From assembly GCF_003269425.1 (NCBI RefSeq), contig NZ_CP030104.1, positions 3,133,001-3,197,000 of the forward strand: a DNA stretch of 64,000 nt. Reading direction: 5' to 3'. Position 1 is the stretch's first letter. Every line of letters begins with the position of its first letter. The translations under genes and the position numbers were made by a program. Below the pieces are notes generated by a model, which did not search any database, had not been told where the DNA came from, and was given only the letters and a program-made list of their open reading frames with translations. The stretch comes from Flagellimonas maritima. Its GTDB lineage: Bacteria > Bacteroidota > Bacteroidia > Flavobacteriales > Flavobacteriaceae. Positions 1-9,249 of the stretch are shown here, in pieces.

Positions 1-1208
1 GCAACGGCAATTCCAATACCGCCATAATTGCCAGCAAGATATACACCAAGAATTACACTTATTACTGCAAAAGCCGCATTGACCTGAATTTTCCTCGCAT
101 GAATATTATAAGCTTCTGTCAACGAATTACCAACATTTTGAATAGAAGGAATGGTTAGAGGAATCATAATGATTACCGCTATCATCCATGAATCTTGATA
201 CCCATCACCAACCCACAATAGCAAGAACTGTTGACCAAAGAACAAGAACCCAAAAAGCATTAAAGAAATGACAAACCATTGAATCCTTCCCACTTTAATC
301 ATTAAGTCCGCCAATTCTTTACGAGTAGCTTTGTTGACATACATTCGTGTTGCCTGAGGCAAGAATAGCCCAGAAATAGCTGAGGAAAGGGTCATATAAT
401 AACTTATAAATAACAGGCCTATGGCATAGACAGCAATCTGCTCAGTAGTAGATTTGATTCCCAATATTGTATGGCCAGAACGCCAATAAAGTTGATCCAT
501 TAAAGCACCTAAAAAAATCCAGATAGAATAGGAAAAAATCTTTTTGATAAATCCCTTATTGAACTTTGATAGTTTAAATCTGATTTTAAGCTTAGAACGG
601 ATAAATATAAAATAAGTTAACAGGACAGCTAGGTTAAAAATGGTATCAACTAAAACGATACCTATTGCTTTACCCCCAGATGACAAAACTATAAATATTG
701 TAACTGCTCTTAATAGGATTCGTAGATAGTTTAATGCTTTTGGAAATATAAATCGTTCATACGCAATAATGATACCTAAGAAAGAACCACTAACAATCAC
801 CCATACAACGTTTAATAACATAAATAGATACATGACCTTAAAAGAGTAGAGTTCTTGGTCCGTAAATTTCTCTAGGAAGAAATAGTCTATGGAAGTAAAC
901 CCTGCCAAACCAAACAATACTATGACTATAGCAATAACAAAATAGACTCTTAGATTTGTCGCAATGAAAACTTCTTCTTTCTCTTTGTTTCCTTCATGCC
1001 TGTATTTTGAGACAAATCTTATTGTTGTTTTATTGAATCCAAAATCAAAAAGTGCTAAATAGCTTATTATAGAACCTACAAGCATATACAGCCCATACTC
1101 TGATTTACCTAAGCTTTTCAAAATGAAAGGAGTCAACATTAAACCAACAAGGATATTAGTAATTATGGTCACATAAGAAACAAGGGAAGCAGTTTTGATT
1201 TGACTCAT
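1..1208 (-). CDS. Wzx-type polysaccharide flippase (partial, runs off left edge)
   Basis: About 402 N-terminal residues of a polytopic inner-membrane protein. The reverse strand reads from ATG at 1208 (MSQIKTASLVSYVTIITN) through regularly spaced hydrophobic helices with short charged loops. Near the N-terminus ILKSLGKSEYGLYM resembles the start of MOP-superfamily O-antigen/capsule flippases, which turn undecaprenyl-diphosphate-linked repeat units to the periplasmic face. The C-terminal part lies outside the window. The neighbouring glycosyltransferases, EpsG-like polymerase and Wza/Wzc genes fit a Wzx/Wzy-dependent locus. A related lipid exporter of the same superfamily cannot be excluded from the sequence alone. 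Confidence 0.85.
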   Translation of the reverse strand, partial: MSQIKTASLVSYVTIITNILVGLMLTPFILKSLGKSEYGLYMLVGSIISYLALFDFGFNKTTIRFVSKYRHEGNKEKEEVFIATNLRVYFVIAIVIVLFGLAGFTSIDYFFLEKFTDQELYSFKVMYLFMLLNVVWVIVSGSFLGIIIAYERFIFPKALNYLRILLRAVTIFIVLSSGGKAIGIVLVDTIFNLAVLLTYFIFIRSKLKIRFKLSKFNKGFIKKIFSYSIWIFLGALMDQLYWRSGHTILGIKSTTEQIAVYAIGLLFISYYMTLSSAISGLFLPQATRMYVNKATRKELADLMIKVGRIQWFVISLMLFGFLFFGQQFLLLWVGDGYQDSWMIAVIIMIPLTIPSIQNVGNSLTEAYNIHARKIQVNAAFAVISVILGVYLAGNYGGIGIAV

Positions 1209-1719
1209 TTAAAAATTATAATTTCGTGGCTTTTGTAGATGTATAGATTAACGTTAGAGTTATGTCTTTTTTATTCTATTTTATATAAGGTTATAGTATG
1301 TCAAATTTTTAAGCCAATTCGCTTAAATCTATCATATGTTTGTTAAAATCAATATTTTTATAAAAATCTTTAGCTATTGTCACGAAAATTATAGACCAAA
1401 ATAAATGTAAAGGTAGACCAACTTATGGTAAACATGGCATTTTTTTTTATTTATAAGATTTCAAATGGGTAAGCCTGTTCAATACTAATAATATCTTCGA
1501 AAAATTATTCTAAATTTTCGATGAATGATGTAGTTTTTGGTATCATTGGTTCAATAAATATGTTGGATTTTAAAAAGTGGCTTCATTTCAAATAAGAAAT
1601 TTAAATCACTTAAAAATATGCATACACTATAATATATTGCAATTATGCACTATTGTACATAGAGCCATAAATATTTATGGCTCTATTAAATGATTTATAA
1701 ATAGGCTAAGGGTATTAAC
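1209..1719. other. AT-rich intergenic gap
   Basis: About 510 nt with no credible reading frame on either strand. It holds the 28-bp palindrome listed separately and a T-run near 1440. It must also carry the promoter of the leftward flippase gene, but I see no convincing promoter match. Confidence 0.6.
1659..1686 (-). terminator. 28-bp perfect palindrome downstream of the beta-helix lipoprotein gene
   Basis: The two arms meet without a spacer (central AAATATTT, flanked by AGAGCC and GGCTCT). It begins 33 nt past the stop of the leftward gene ending at 1720, which suits a terminator hairpin. No T-run follows on the minus strand, so an operator or a processing site is also possible. Confidence 0.45.
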
Positions 1720-3645
1720 CTATTGCCTGCTCACATTATTAATCAATATAGGCTGACAATCGGTAATACTTATATTATTATAGGAAGAATTTTTAATTGT
1801 AATGCCGTGAGCATTTCTTAAGGAAATATTATTATCAAAATTAAGATTATCTATAAGAATTTCACCACTTTCACCCTCGTTATCATTACTAAAAAATAAG
1901 CCAAAATATTCAACGTCAACATTGCTATTTTTGATTGTGATATCTTTTAAGGAATTATTTGAGGAAAAAGTAAAATAACCATAAGAATTTGGTAGCGAAC
2001 TAGACACATCATTATTCTCAAATCTATTGCTCACGGAGTTCAATAAAATAATTCCTCTCTGGTTATTAGTCAGTATATTGTTGTGTACATAATTATCTTG
2101 TCCTCCAAGCACAATTCCAAATTGGTAACCCTCTATACTGTTGTTATATATTTCAAAGTTCGTGGTTCGGTGTTCACCATTTGCCCAATATCTAGGTTCA
2201 AAACTGATGGCTTTGGTTCCAGAAAGTTCCTGATCATTAATAAAAGTATTGTCATAAATTTTACAATTGAAAGAATATGCAGATGAAATTGTACCATGAA
2301 AAGTGTTTTCATAAACATAAGTTTTTTCATTGTTAAACAATGCCACATCCGCTCCGTAATTATCAGAAAAATTATTATTTCTAATGTGAACATCCTCAGT
2401 TTTCTCTGTATGGCCTAAGGAATTGCCGTCAGGATAATTATACTTTCTAGACTCAATGTCAATACCCGCCCTCGGTGAAGTACCATTTGAGCTAGGAAAT
2501 CCTTGATCAGGAACTCCACTACCTGCATTTCGAATAGTATTTTGCTCTATATAAATCTTGGTTCCATCTACAATAGCTATATTATTACGCCTATTATTAT
2601 CAAATAGACTATTCTTTATAATGACATTATAAGATTCTTGCCCACCATCAACTAATGATCCATCCCGATTTCGATCCCTTACTCCCTCGATTACGAGACC
2701 ATCAGAAGCTCCCTCTCTCATTTCAACACCATCGACAGTGATATTATGTACCCCGTCGATGACCATAGTATGACCCCAATCATGAGCACCACCTGACGAA
2801 TAATCATGGGAAAATCTATCACCGACTAGTTTACCACCTGATATTACCACGTTTTTTCTTTTTTTAATATACAATAAAGCGTAACCAGGTTCTTCATTGG
2901 GTTGTACCCTCAGCGTACAACTACTCCCCATTTTAAAGTGAAAATCTGATGGTATAGCTATAGATGCCTTTTCCTCATGCCATTTTTCTTTTCTGGAAAC
3001 GTCAAAATAGGCATCAATTTCATCAATTTCAAATGTATCGCCGTTTAGACGTTCAACCAAAGCAATCGCGTCTTTAATGGAGTTCAAGTTATTGAAGGCG
3101 GTATCGTCGGAAACCTTTCCTTCTTTAATGTTCCACTTATTCTTATCAAATGTAAATTCGGAATTTTCCAAACTTACTTGGCCATCAATCTCTAAGTCTG
3201 TATTAAGTAATTCACCTGAAATAACACCTCCATTAAAGGTTAAGGCGCCATTGTAAATAGACCCTCCTTCAAATAATAAGCTGATATTCGTTGGTAATTT
3301 TATATGTGCTCCCTTTAAATCAAAGTTACAATTAACTAAAAGTGTGGAATTAGCCTCAATATCAAAGAAAGTCGAATCACAATCTACCACTTCTGTGTCT
3401 GGTTTAAAAGAATCCCGGTTCTCATCTTCACTATTTGTATCCTCATCATTTTCATCATTGCCCGAATCTTCCTGATCTTCAGAAGATTTTTCCAGGATTG
3501 CATCTAAAAAAACATCTTCTGCAGAACACGAGGAAAAGATAAATACATTTAAAAATAAAATACAAAACGTTGTTTTGTAATTTAAAGTGAGTTTAGGTAT
3601 TGACAAAAGGATTTTTGAAGTAGGTTTAAATCGGTAAAAATTCAT
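1720..3645 (-). CDS. Lipoprotein with right-handed parallel beta-helix domain
   Basis: 641 residues. A long basic N-region and hydrophobic stretch end in a lipobox (FIFSSC, Cys40), followed by a very acidic, low-complexity linker (about residues 43-80), so the protein is predicted to be lipid-anchored and probably surface-exposed. From about residue 265 onward there are repeated Asn/Gly-rich turns with beta strands (NNFSDNYGADVALFNN, NNSIEGYQFGIVLGG), the signature of PbH1 repeats in polysaccharide lyases, epimerases and depolymerases. I see no diagnostic catalytic set, so the reaction is unknown. Its place between flippase and glycosyltransferases suggests action on the locus polysaccharide, for example trimming, epimerisation or anchoring. 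Confidence 0.75.
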   Translation of the reverse strand: MNFYRFKPTSKILLSIPKLTLNYKTTFCILFLNVFIFSSCSAEDVFLDAILEKSSEDQEDSGNDENDEDTNSEDENRDSFKPDTEVVDCDSTFFDIEANSTLLVNCNFDLKGAHIKLPTNISLLFEGGSIYNGALTFNGGVISGELLNTDLEIDGQVSLENSEFTFDKNKWNIKEGKVSDDTAFNNLNSIKDAIALVERLNGDTFEIDEIDAYFDVSRKEKWHEEKASIAIPSDFHFKMGSSCTLRVQPNEEPGYALLYIKKRKNVVISGGKLVGDRFSHDYSSGGAHDWGHTMVIDGVHNITVDGVEMREGASDGLVIEGVRDRNRDGSLVDGGQESYNVIIKNSLFDNNRRNNIAIVDGTKIYIEQNTIRNAGSGVPDQGFPSSNGTSPRAGIDIESRKYNYPDGNSLGHTEKTEDVHIRNNNFSDNYGADVALFNNEKTYVYENTFHGTISSAYSFNCKIYDNTFINDQELSGTKAISFEPRYWANGEHRTTNFEIYNNSIEGYQFGIVLGGQDNYVHNNILTNNQRGIILLNSVSNRFENNDVSSSLPNSYGYFTFSSNNSLKDITIKNSNVDVEYFGLFFSNDNEGESGEILIDNLNFDNNISLRNAHGITIKNSSYNNISITDCQPILINNVSRQ

Positions 3646-3970
3646 AGTTTGGGGTTTTGTGCAATTTAAAATTTATTATTTTTTTAATCGGTAAAGCGCA
3701 TACTTTTTCGATGAACTACAGTTGTTTTACGGATTGTATATTTTTTTAGACTTCTTAGTTAACAGTTTTTAACAAAAAAATCGATGAAATGCACAAGAAA
3801 GTATTATTTTAAAAGATTTTGGTTTTATCGATAAATTTCATTCCCTATCGAATAAGTTTTTATTATGCCAAATATTAGTTTTACTTCGTATTTCAATCGC
3901 AAATACAATTTTGTGTTTATGACGAATCGGACAGACTTTTAATATATTTTCCATTTACTTATTAATTTTG
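3646..3970. other. Divergent intergenic gap
   Basis: About 325 very AT-rich nt between the start of the leftward lipoprotein gene and the rightward glycosyltransferase gene. It should hold both promoters. I see no coding signal. Confidence 0.5.
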
Positions 3971-5092
3971 ATGAATAGAATTTTACACGTAGTTGGCGGA
4001 ATGAATCGTGCGGGTGCTGAAACCATGATCATGAATCTTTATAGAAAGATAAATCGGGAAAAATACCAATTTGATTTCTTGTATTTTACTGAAGAAAAAT
4101 GTGATTATGATCAAGAAATAGAACAGCTTGGAGGACGTATTTTTAGAATAAGTGAAAAAAATTCTAAAAATCCAATAAGCAGAACCATTAAAATTAAAAG
4201 GCTAATTAAAAAAGAACATCCATTTTATGCTATTCATTGTCATCAGTTATTCAGCAATTTTTTTCACTTATTAGCTGGTTACTTGGCTGGAATTGATTTT
4301 AGAATTGCACATTCCCATAACACAAGTGATGTGAATAGTAAAAAATGGAGTGGAAGAGTATATCAAAGAGTTTCTCGGCTTCTTATATCAAAACTTGCCA
4401 CACATTTTATAGCATGTGGAAAACAAGCTGGCGAGTTTTTATTTCCGTACTCAAAAAATATAATTTTACTGCCAAATGCAGTTGATTTAAAAAAATTTTC
4501 GACTCAAACAACTATTGTACCTGACTTGAGAGAGTTATATAAGCTGAACAGCAATACAATTATTGTATGTCAAGTTGGTAGATTAAATCCTGTTAAAAAT
4601 CACATTTTTACAATTGATTTTGCCAAATATTTAAAAGATAAAAATGTAGATATACATTTTTTCATTGTTGGTGATGGACCTTTAAAAGGAGATTTAATAA
4701 AAAAAATTAATAGTTTAGATGTAAGTGGACTCGTCACGCTCCTTGGAGTACGAGAAGATATTCAACAAATAATGTCGAATTCCGATTTGATGATCATGCC
4801 ATCTATCCATGAGGGCTTTCCAGTCGTACTTGTAGAATCGCAAGCTACTGGAATGCCAGCTTTAATATCTTCTAATATCTCTAAAGAAGTAGATTTGAAT
4901 TTGGGTCTAGTACAGTTCTCTGACTTAGAAGATAATTTTAATACTTGGTTTGAAAAAATTGTGCAACTTACAGAGTCGAAAAAACCAACTCAAGATGAAA
5001 TTAGACAAACCTTTATTGCTGAGGGCTTTGATATTAATGTTAGCGTTGAAAGATTAGAGAACTTGTATGGTCAAGGTGATAAATTTTTTTGA
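3971..5092 (+). CDS. Glycosyltransferase, GT4 family (GT-B fold)
   Basis: 373 residues from ATG at 3971; a TTG lies one codon upstream but the ATG is preferred. The N-terminal domain starts with the GGMNRAGAE motif seen in capsule GT4 enzymes, and the C-terminal domain has GRLNPVKNH and the retaining GT4 donor-site block EGFPVVLVE near residue 280 (E-x7-E). It should transfer a hexose-type residue from a nucleotide sugar onto the lipid-linked repeat unit at the cytoplasmic membrane. It is the only rightward gene in this left part of the locus and sits between two AT-rich gaps, which suggests separate acquisition. The exact sugar cannot be read from sequence. Confidence 0.9.
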   Translation: MNRILHVVGGMNRAGAETMIMNLYRKINREKYQFDFLYFTEEKCDYDQEIEQLGGRIFRISEKNSKNPISRTIKIKRLIKKEHPFYAIHCHQLFSNFFHLLAGYLAGIDFRIAHSHNTSDVNSKKWSGRVYQRVSRLLISKLATHFIACGKQAGEFLFPYSKNIILLPNAVDLKKFSTQTTIVPDLRELYKLNSNTIIVCQVGRLNPVKNHIFTIDFAKYLKDKNVDIHFFIVGDGPLKGDLIKKINSLDVSGLVTLLGVREDIQQIMSNSDLMIMPSIHEGFPVVLVESQATGMPALISSNISKEVDLNLGLVQFSDLEDNFNTWFEKIVQLTESKKPTQDEIRQTFIAEGFDINVSVERLENLYGQGDKFF

Positions 5093-5549
5093 ATTGAATA
5101 AAAAAAAGATTTAGCTATATTTTATTAAATCTTCAGTTATCAGGATTTTATTTACTTTTATAATTAGAAGTTTAAAATTAGCCTCTTCTCTGATTACTAT
5201 ATTTTTTCTGATTGTAGCCTCTTTATAAATTAAATTTTCTTTATTAACATTGAAAGTATGAATCAATTATTTTGGTGATTTTTACAAATTAAGTGATTGA
5301 TAAATTGTATTATATTTTTTTTATGATCCTTTCATGTATCAATTAAACAAATCTCATTAATAAAGTATAATTTTAAGCTACACAGTTAATAATGGTCAAA
5401 ACATTTGAAACGTGAAACTTGACCAATTTTGACTCATTTTGTATGGATAATGGTAGCTTTTTAACTATTCGAAAACTGTGGAAATATGAAATTTAGTAGA
5501 AAGCTCGATAATTACACCATTTTTTTCTAATATTGAGTTCAATCAATTA
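5093..5549. other. Convergent intergenic gap with a small hairpin
   Basis: About 457 AT-rich nt between two converging genes. An 8-bp inverted repeat (5106-5113 with 5126-5133) has an A-run on its left side. On the minus strand it would be a hairpin followed by T's, but it lies over 400 nt past the leftward gene's stop. Nothing else is recognisable. Confidence 0.4.
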
Positions 5550-6659
5550 TCAAGAAAACAAAATAAAATGATTTAGGATACAATAGAATAGAGCTGCCAA
5601 ACTCGAGTAATACAATTGTTTTTTAGGAAATGAATTCTTAATTGTGTTAAAAAGTAAAATAGGAATTATAATCCAACTGTAAAGCCCAATTCTATCTGAA
5701 AAAGGAATATTAAAATTCATGAAAAAAACAATAGAAGCAAGTATGTAAAATCTTATGAAGAAAAGGTCCGTTCTATTTTTTAAGTCACTGAATTTTATAA
5801 ATAGAAAAAGAAAAAAAGAATTATACAACACAAAATCATAACGAAATCCAATCCTATATGTCGTTTCACCTTGAAAAGCCAATCTTTTAAAATCTTCTCC
5901 GCTAATACTTGATAAAATTGAAATTTTATCAAATCCAAAACCAACGAATGACAAACCTATAAACAATAGATAAAGTGCCAAATAATACTTGAGCTGTACT
6001 TTCCAGCCAAAATATGCGCTAAATGCTATAAATATGGGAATTACAGCAGTTCTATGGAACAAATACCCGATTATAAAGAAGATAATACATTTTTTGAAAA
6101 ATTTCTTATCCAAATAATACAGGCCTAAAAGAACGAATCCAATAGAAAGACCATTTCTAATAATGTTGATTTCAATAGATAAGAAAGAAAATGAACTTGC
6201 TATTGTTAAAAAAAACAATAAGCTGCTGCCCGCATTACCAAAGTCTGTAAACTTTCTCACAAACATATACAAACATCCATTGATAATGATTGAAACAGCC
6301 ATTAAAAAAACGGTATAGTTTTTAAATTGAAAGGTTATATATGCGAGAACCTCGAATAAGAAATCCGATTTGAAATATGATAAAAAAGTGAAAATATTAG
6401 TGATACCCAAACCTTTAATGTAATAAAACATATAGTAGTTATAAGTATCTGTTCCAATTCTATAGCCTCGGGTGCCAGAAAAGATAATTATAAAAACACA
6501 GAATATTATTAATAAATTACGATCATTTCTTAAAAAAACAAGTTTCTTGTATTCTAAGCTCCTTAGTATTAGTGACCCCACGACAATAAGGAAAACAAGT
6601 ATGTACTTAAAAAGCAAAACATAGTGCTGCTCAGTGAATCCTTCAAAAAGAAATTTCAT
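5550..6659 (-). CDS. EpsG-like (Wzy-type) polysaccharide polymerase
   Basis: 369 residues, almost entirely hydrophobic, with about ten predicted membrane segments. The motif GTRGYRIGTDTYNYY at residues 62-76, after the second helix, is the hallmark of the EpsG family, which takes the place of Wzy in many capsule and exopolysaccharide loci. It would polymerise the repeat units exported by the flippase, at the periplasmic face of the inner membrane. It is followed 33 nt upstream by the GT2 gene in the same orientation, probably one transcript. The family assignment is fairly secure; the polymerase role is inferred from family and context. Confidence 0.85.
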   Translation of the reverse strand: MKFLFEGFTEQHYVLLFKYILVFLIVVGSLILRSLEYKKLVFLRNDRNLLIIFCVFIIIFSGTRGYRIGTDTYNYYMFYYIKGLGITNIFTFLSYFKSDFLFEVLAYITFQFKNYTVFLMAVSIIINGCLYMFVRKFTDFGNAGSSLLFFLTIASSFSFLSIEINIIRNGLSIGFVLLGLYYLDKKFFKKCIIFFIIGYLFHRTAVIPIFIAFSAYFGWKVQLKYYLALYLLFIGLSFVGFGFDKISILSSISGEDFKRLAFQGETTYRIGFRYDFVLYNSFFLFLFIKFSDLKNRTDLFFIRFYILASIVFFMNFNIPFSDRIGLYSWIIIPILLFNTIKNSFPKKQLYYSSLAALFYCILNHFILFS

Positions 6660-6692
6660 ATAAGGATGGAGTTTATTAAAATAAAAACTTCA

Positions 6693-7565
6693 CTATAATG
6701 TTATAATTTTTTTTAATATTTTTTGATGTATATATAGTTGGTCAGGATTCAAAGAAACAGATCTTTTTTTGATAAGTCCATTAGTTTGACCAAGAAGCCA
6801 ATAAAATATATACACTAAAACCTTCAACATACTTTTAATAGATAGAGCAAAACTTGTCCACTGACCTAATATGCGTTTGTTTTTATAGAAAATTTTTAAT
6901 TTATAAAGTGTTGCTTTGCAATACTTCTTGAGCGTAGGGGTACTAGCTTCCCTATAGTATAGATAAGGATTTTCTAAATTTATAAAGTTACTTTTTATTA
7001 CAGTTCTTATCCACAAATCATAGTCCTGTGATCTTTTTAAGGATACGTCATATTTATTATCTTTAAACCAACTTGTTTTGCCTATAATAGTAGGATGGGC
7101 ACACCATCCACTATGAGCAACATGGTTTAAAGTGTATTTTTTTTTGGTCAATCCTTTTCTCAGACCTATAATTTTATTCTCATTGTCGATAGCAATTACT
7201 TTAGTTCCAAGTAAATCGATTTTCGGATTTTCCAATAGATGATTTACTTGAACCTCTATTCTTTTGGGATGCATGATGTCATCCGCATCCATTCGACAAT
7301 AATATTGTCCATTTGCTAGTTCGGAAAGTTGATTAAGTCGTGCAGGCAATCCTTTGTTACGGGTATCGTTAATCAAGGTAATACGAGCATCCTCCTGCTC
7401 AAAAGAAGATGCTATGTTGACAGAATTGTCAGTGCTTCCATCATTTAATAAAAATAATTCCCAATTAGAATACGTTTGCATAATAACTGAATTAATCGCA
7501 AACTTTAAATACGAATCTGAATTATAAAATGGTATTCCAATAGAAACTAATGGTGCTTTATTCAT
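6693..7565 (-). CDS. Glycosyltransferase, GT2 family (GT-A fold)
   Basis: 290 residues. The N-terminal GT-A domain begins PLVSIGIPFYNS, has the nucleotide-binding NDGSTDNS at residues 41-48 and the metal-binding DADD at 93-96. A short C-terminal hydrophobic patch (VLVYIFYWLLG) may give membrane association. It transfers one sugar onto the growing lipid-linked unit; inverting mechanism is expected for GT2. It lies upstream of the EpsG-like gene with a 33-nt gap. Donor and linkage are unknown. Confidence 0.9.
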   Translation of the reverse strand: MNKAPLVSIGIPFYNSDSYLKFAINSVIMQTYSNWELFLLNDGSTDNSVNIASSFEQEDARITLINDTRNKGLPARLNQLSELANGQYYCRMDADDIMHPKRIEVQVNHLLENPKIDLLGTKVIAIDNENKIIGLRKGLTKKKYTLNHVAHSGWCAHPTIIGKTSWFKDNKYDVSLKRSQDYDLWIRTVIKSNFINLENPYLYYREASTPTLKKYCKATLYKLKIFYKNKRILGQWTSFALSIKSMLKVLVYIFYWLLGQTNGLIKKRSVSLNPDQLYIHQKILKKIITL

Positions 7566-7966
7566 TACATCAAATTATATCAAATTACTCAAGATATTCT
7601 AAGAGCTTGATCTATTAACGTTGTCCAATTACTTATGTGTACATTTTGGACTTACTCCCAACCACTGAATCACATCACATAATTGTTCAGTTTTTAAAGA
7701 TATTTGTTGTCATATAGTAAAATGATTACAACCAATCTAAGATTTAATCAACATAATGGAAAAACCATCTGTAGATTACTAAGTCCAAAAAATATTAATT
7801 CATCTCATCTTGAATTAACTGATGAAATAAATACTACAAATATTATCACTTAAAGTTTTGTTCATACAAAGAAACGGATATACAGAACTAGTTGACAATT
7901 ATATAGAATGCTGATTCATCAGTATGAAAAGGATAATTCACTAATTAAGAGTTCACGATATACAAT
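7566..7966. other. AT-rich intergenic gap
   Basis: About 400 nt between two same-strand genes. No coding remnant, clear hairpin or promoter was recognised. The size suggests that the glycosyltransferase genes and the nucleotide-sugar genes are separate transcripts. Confidence 0.4.
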
Positions 7967-9247
7967 CTAAAGCCGTTGAGCAATTTTCTCAGTAAGCACA
8001 CCTTTTACATCATAGATTACCCCATCGGAATTTAAATAGGACCCAAGTTCCAATTTTTCATATGCCTTGTGCGCAACGGTTAGGACAATGGCATCAAATT
8101 TTTCATTGGGAACATCTTGTACAATGTCAAGCCTATATTCATGGGTAACTTCTTTAGGGTTTGCCCACGGATCGTAAACCGTAACATCCGTACCATAGTC
8201 TTTAAGTTGACGTATTACATCTATTGCTCGGGTATTGCGAACATCGGGACAGTTCTCCTTAAAAGTGATGCCCAGAACCAACACTTTCGCAGCTTTAATT
8301 TTTAAGTCGTTCTGAACCATAAGCTTAATGACTTCGGAGGCCACATATTTGCCCATGCTGTCATTTAATCTTCTTCCAGCCAAAATAATTTCTGGATGGT
8401 ACCCAAACTCTTGCGCCCTTTGTGCTAAATAGTAGGGGTCCACACCAATACAATGACCGCCTACGAGTCCTGGCTTAAATGGAAGAAAATTCCACTTAGT
8501 ACCGGCAGCTTCAAGCACGGCATGGGTATCGATTTCCATAAGGTTAAAAATCTTTGCCAACTCGTTGACGAAAGCAATGTTTATATCACGCTGCGAATTT
8601 TCAATGACCTTTGCAGCCTCAGCAACTTTAATGGTTGGCGCCAAATGTGTCCCTGCGGTAATAACCGATGCGTATAATTCATCAACTTTTTTTCCTATTT
8701 CAGGGGTTGACCCCGAGGTAACCTTTAGTATTTTCTCTACGGTATGTTCTTTGTCACCGGGATTTATTCTTTCTGGGGAGTAACCGGCATAAAAATCCTC
8801 ATTAAACTTTAAGCCGCTTACTTTCTCCAATACAGGGATACATTCCTCTTCCGTAACACCTGGGTACACAGTAGATTCGTAGATAACAATATCCCCCTTT
8901 TTAAGAACCTTGCCAACGGTTTCGCTAGACTTGTAGAGCGGGGTCAAATCCGGTCTGTTGTTTTTATCGACCGGTGTTGGAACGGTAACAACATAATAAT
9001 TGCAATCCGCGATCAAATTCAAGTCATCTGTACAAAACAGCCCTATTTCCATATGAGGTGAATCGCGAAGAACTTCTTGTAAAACTGAATCATCAACCTC
9101 AAGCGTGCTATCTGTTCCGGACTGTAACTCATTTATTCTATGTTGATTGATATCGAAACCTATTACGGGATATTTGGTGGCAAACAACCGGGCTAACGGC
9201 AAGCCAACATAGCCAAGGCCTATTACTGCAATTTTATCTGGATTCAT
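7967..9247 (-). CDS. tviB: UDP-N-acetylglucosamine 6-dehydrogenase (TviB/WbpA type)
   Basis: 426 residues. It oxidises C6 of a UDP-HexNAc to the uronic acid in two NAD-dependent steps. The Rossmann motif GLGYVGLP is at residues 10-17; the central and C-terminal UDPGDH domains contain the catalytic Cys266 in GGHCIGVDPYYL. Blocks such as DFYAGYSPERINPGD and ITFKENCPDVRNTR match the Vi-antigen TviB subgroup rather than UDP-glucose dehydrogenase. It precedes ugd by 2 nt and a TviC-like epimerase gene follows in the same run, so UDP-GlcNAcA/GalNAcA is the probable product. Start ATG at 9247. Substrate is inferred from subgroup resemblance. Confidence 0.88.
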   Translation of the reverse strand: MNPDKIAVIGLGYVGLPLARLFATKYPVIGFDINQHRINELQSGTDSTLEVDDSVLQEVLRDSPHMEIGLFCTDDLNLIADCNYYVVTVPTPVDKNNRPDLTPLYKSSETVGKVLKKGDIVIYESTVYPGVTEEECIPVLEKVSGLKFNEDFYAGYSPERINPGDKEHTVEKILKVTSGSTPEIGKKVDELYASVITAGTHLAPTIKVAEAAKVIENSQRDINIAFVNELAKIFNLMEIDTHAVLEAAGTKWNFLPFKPGLVGGHCIGVDPYYLAQRAQEFGYHPEIILAGRRLNDSMGKYVASEVIKLMVQNDLKIKAAKVLVLGITFKENCPDVRNTRAIDVIRQLKDYGTDVTVYDPWANPKEVTHEYRLDIVQDVPNEKFDAIVLTVAHKAYEKLELGSYLNSDGVIYDVKGVLTEKIAQRL

Positions 9248-9249
9248 AA

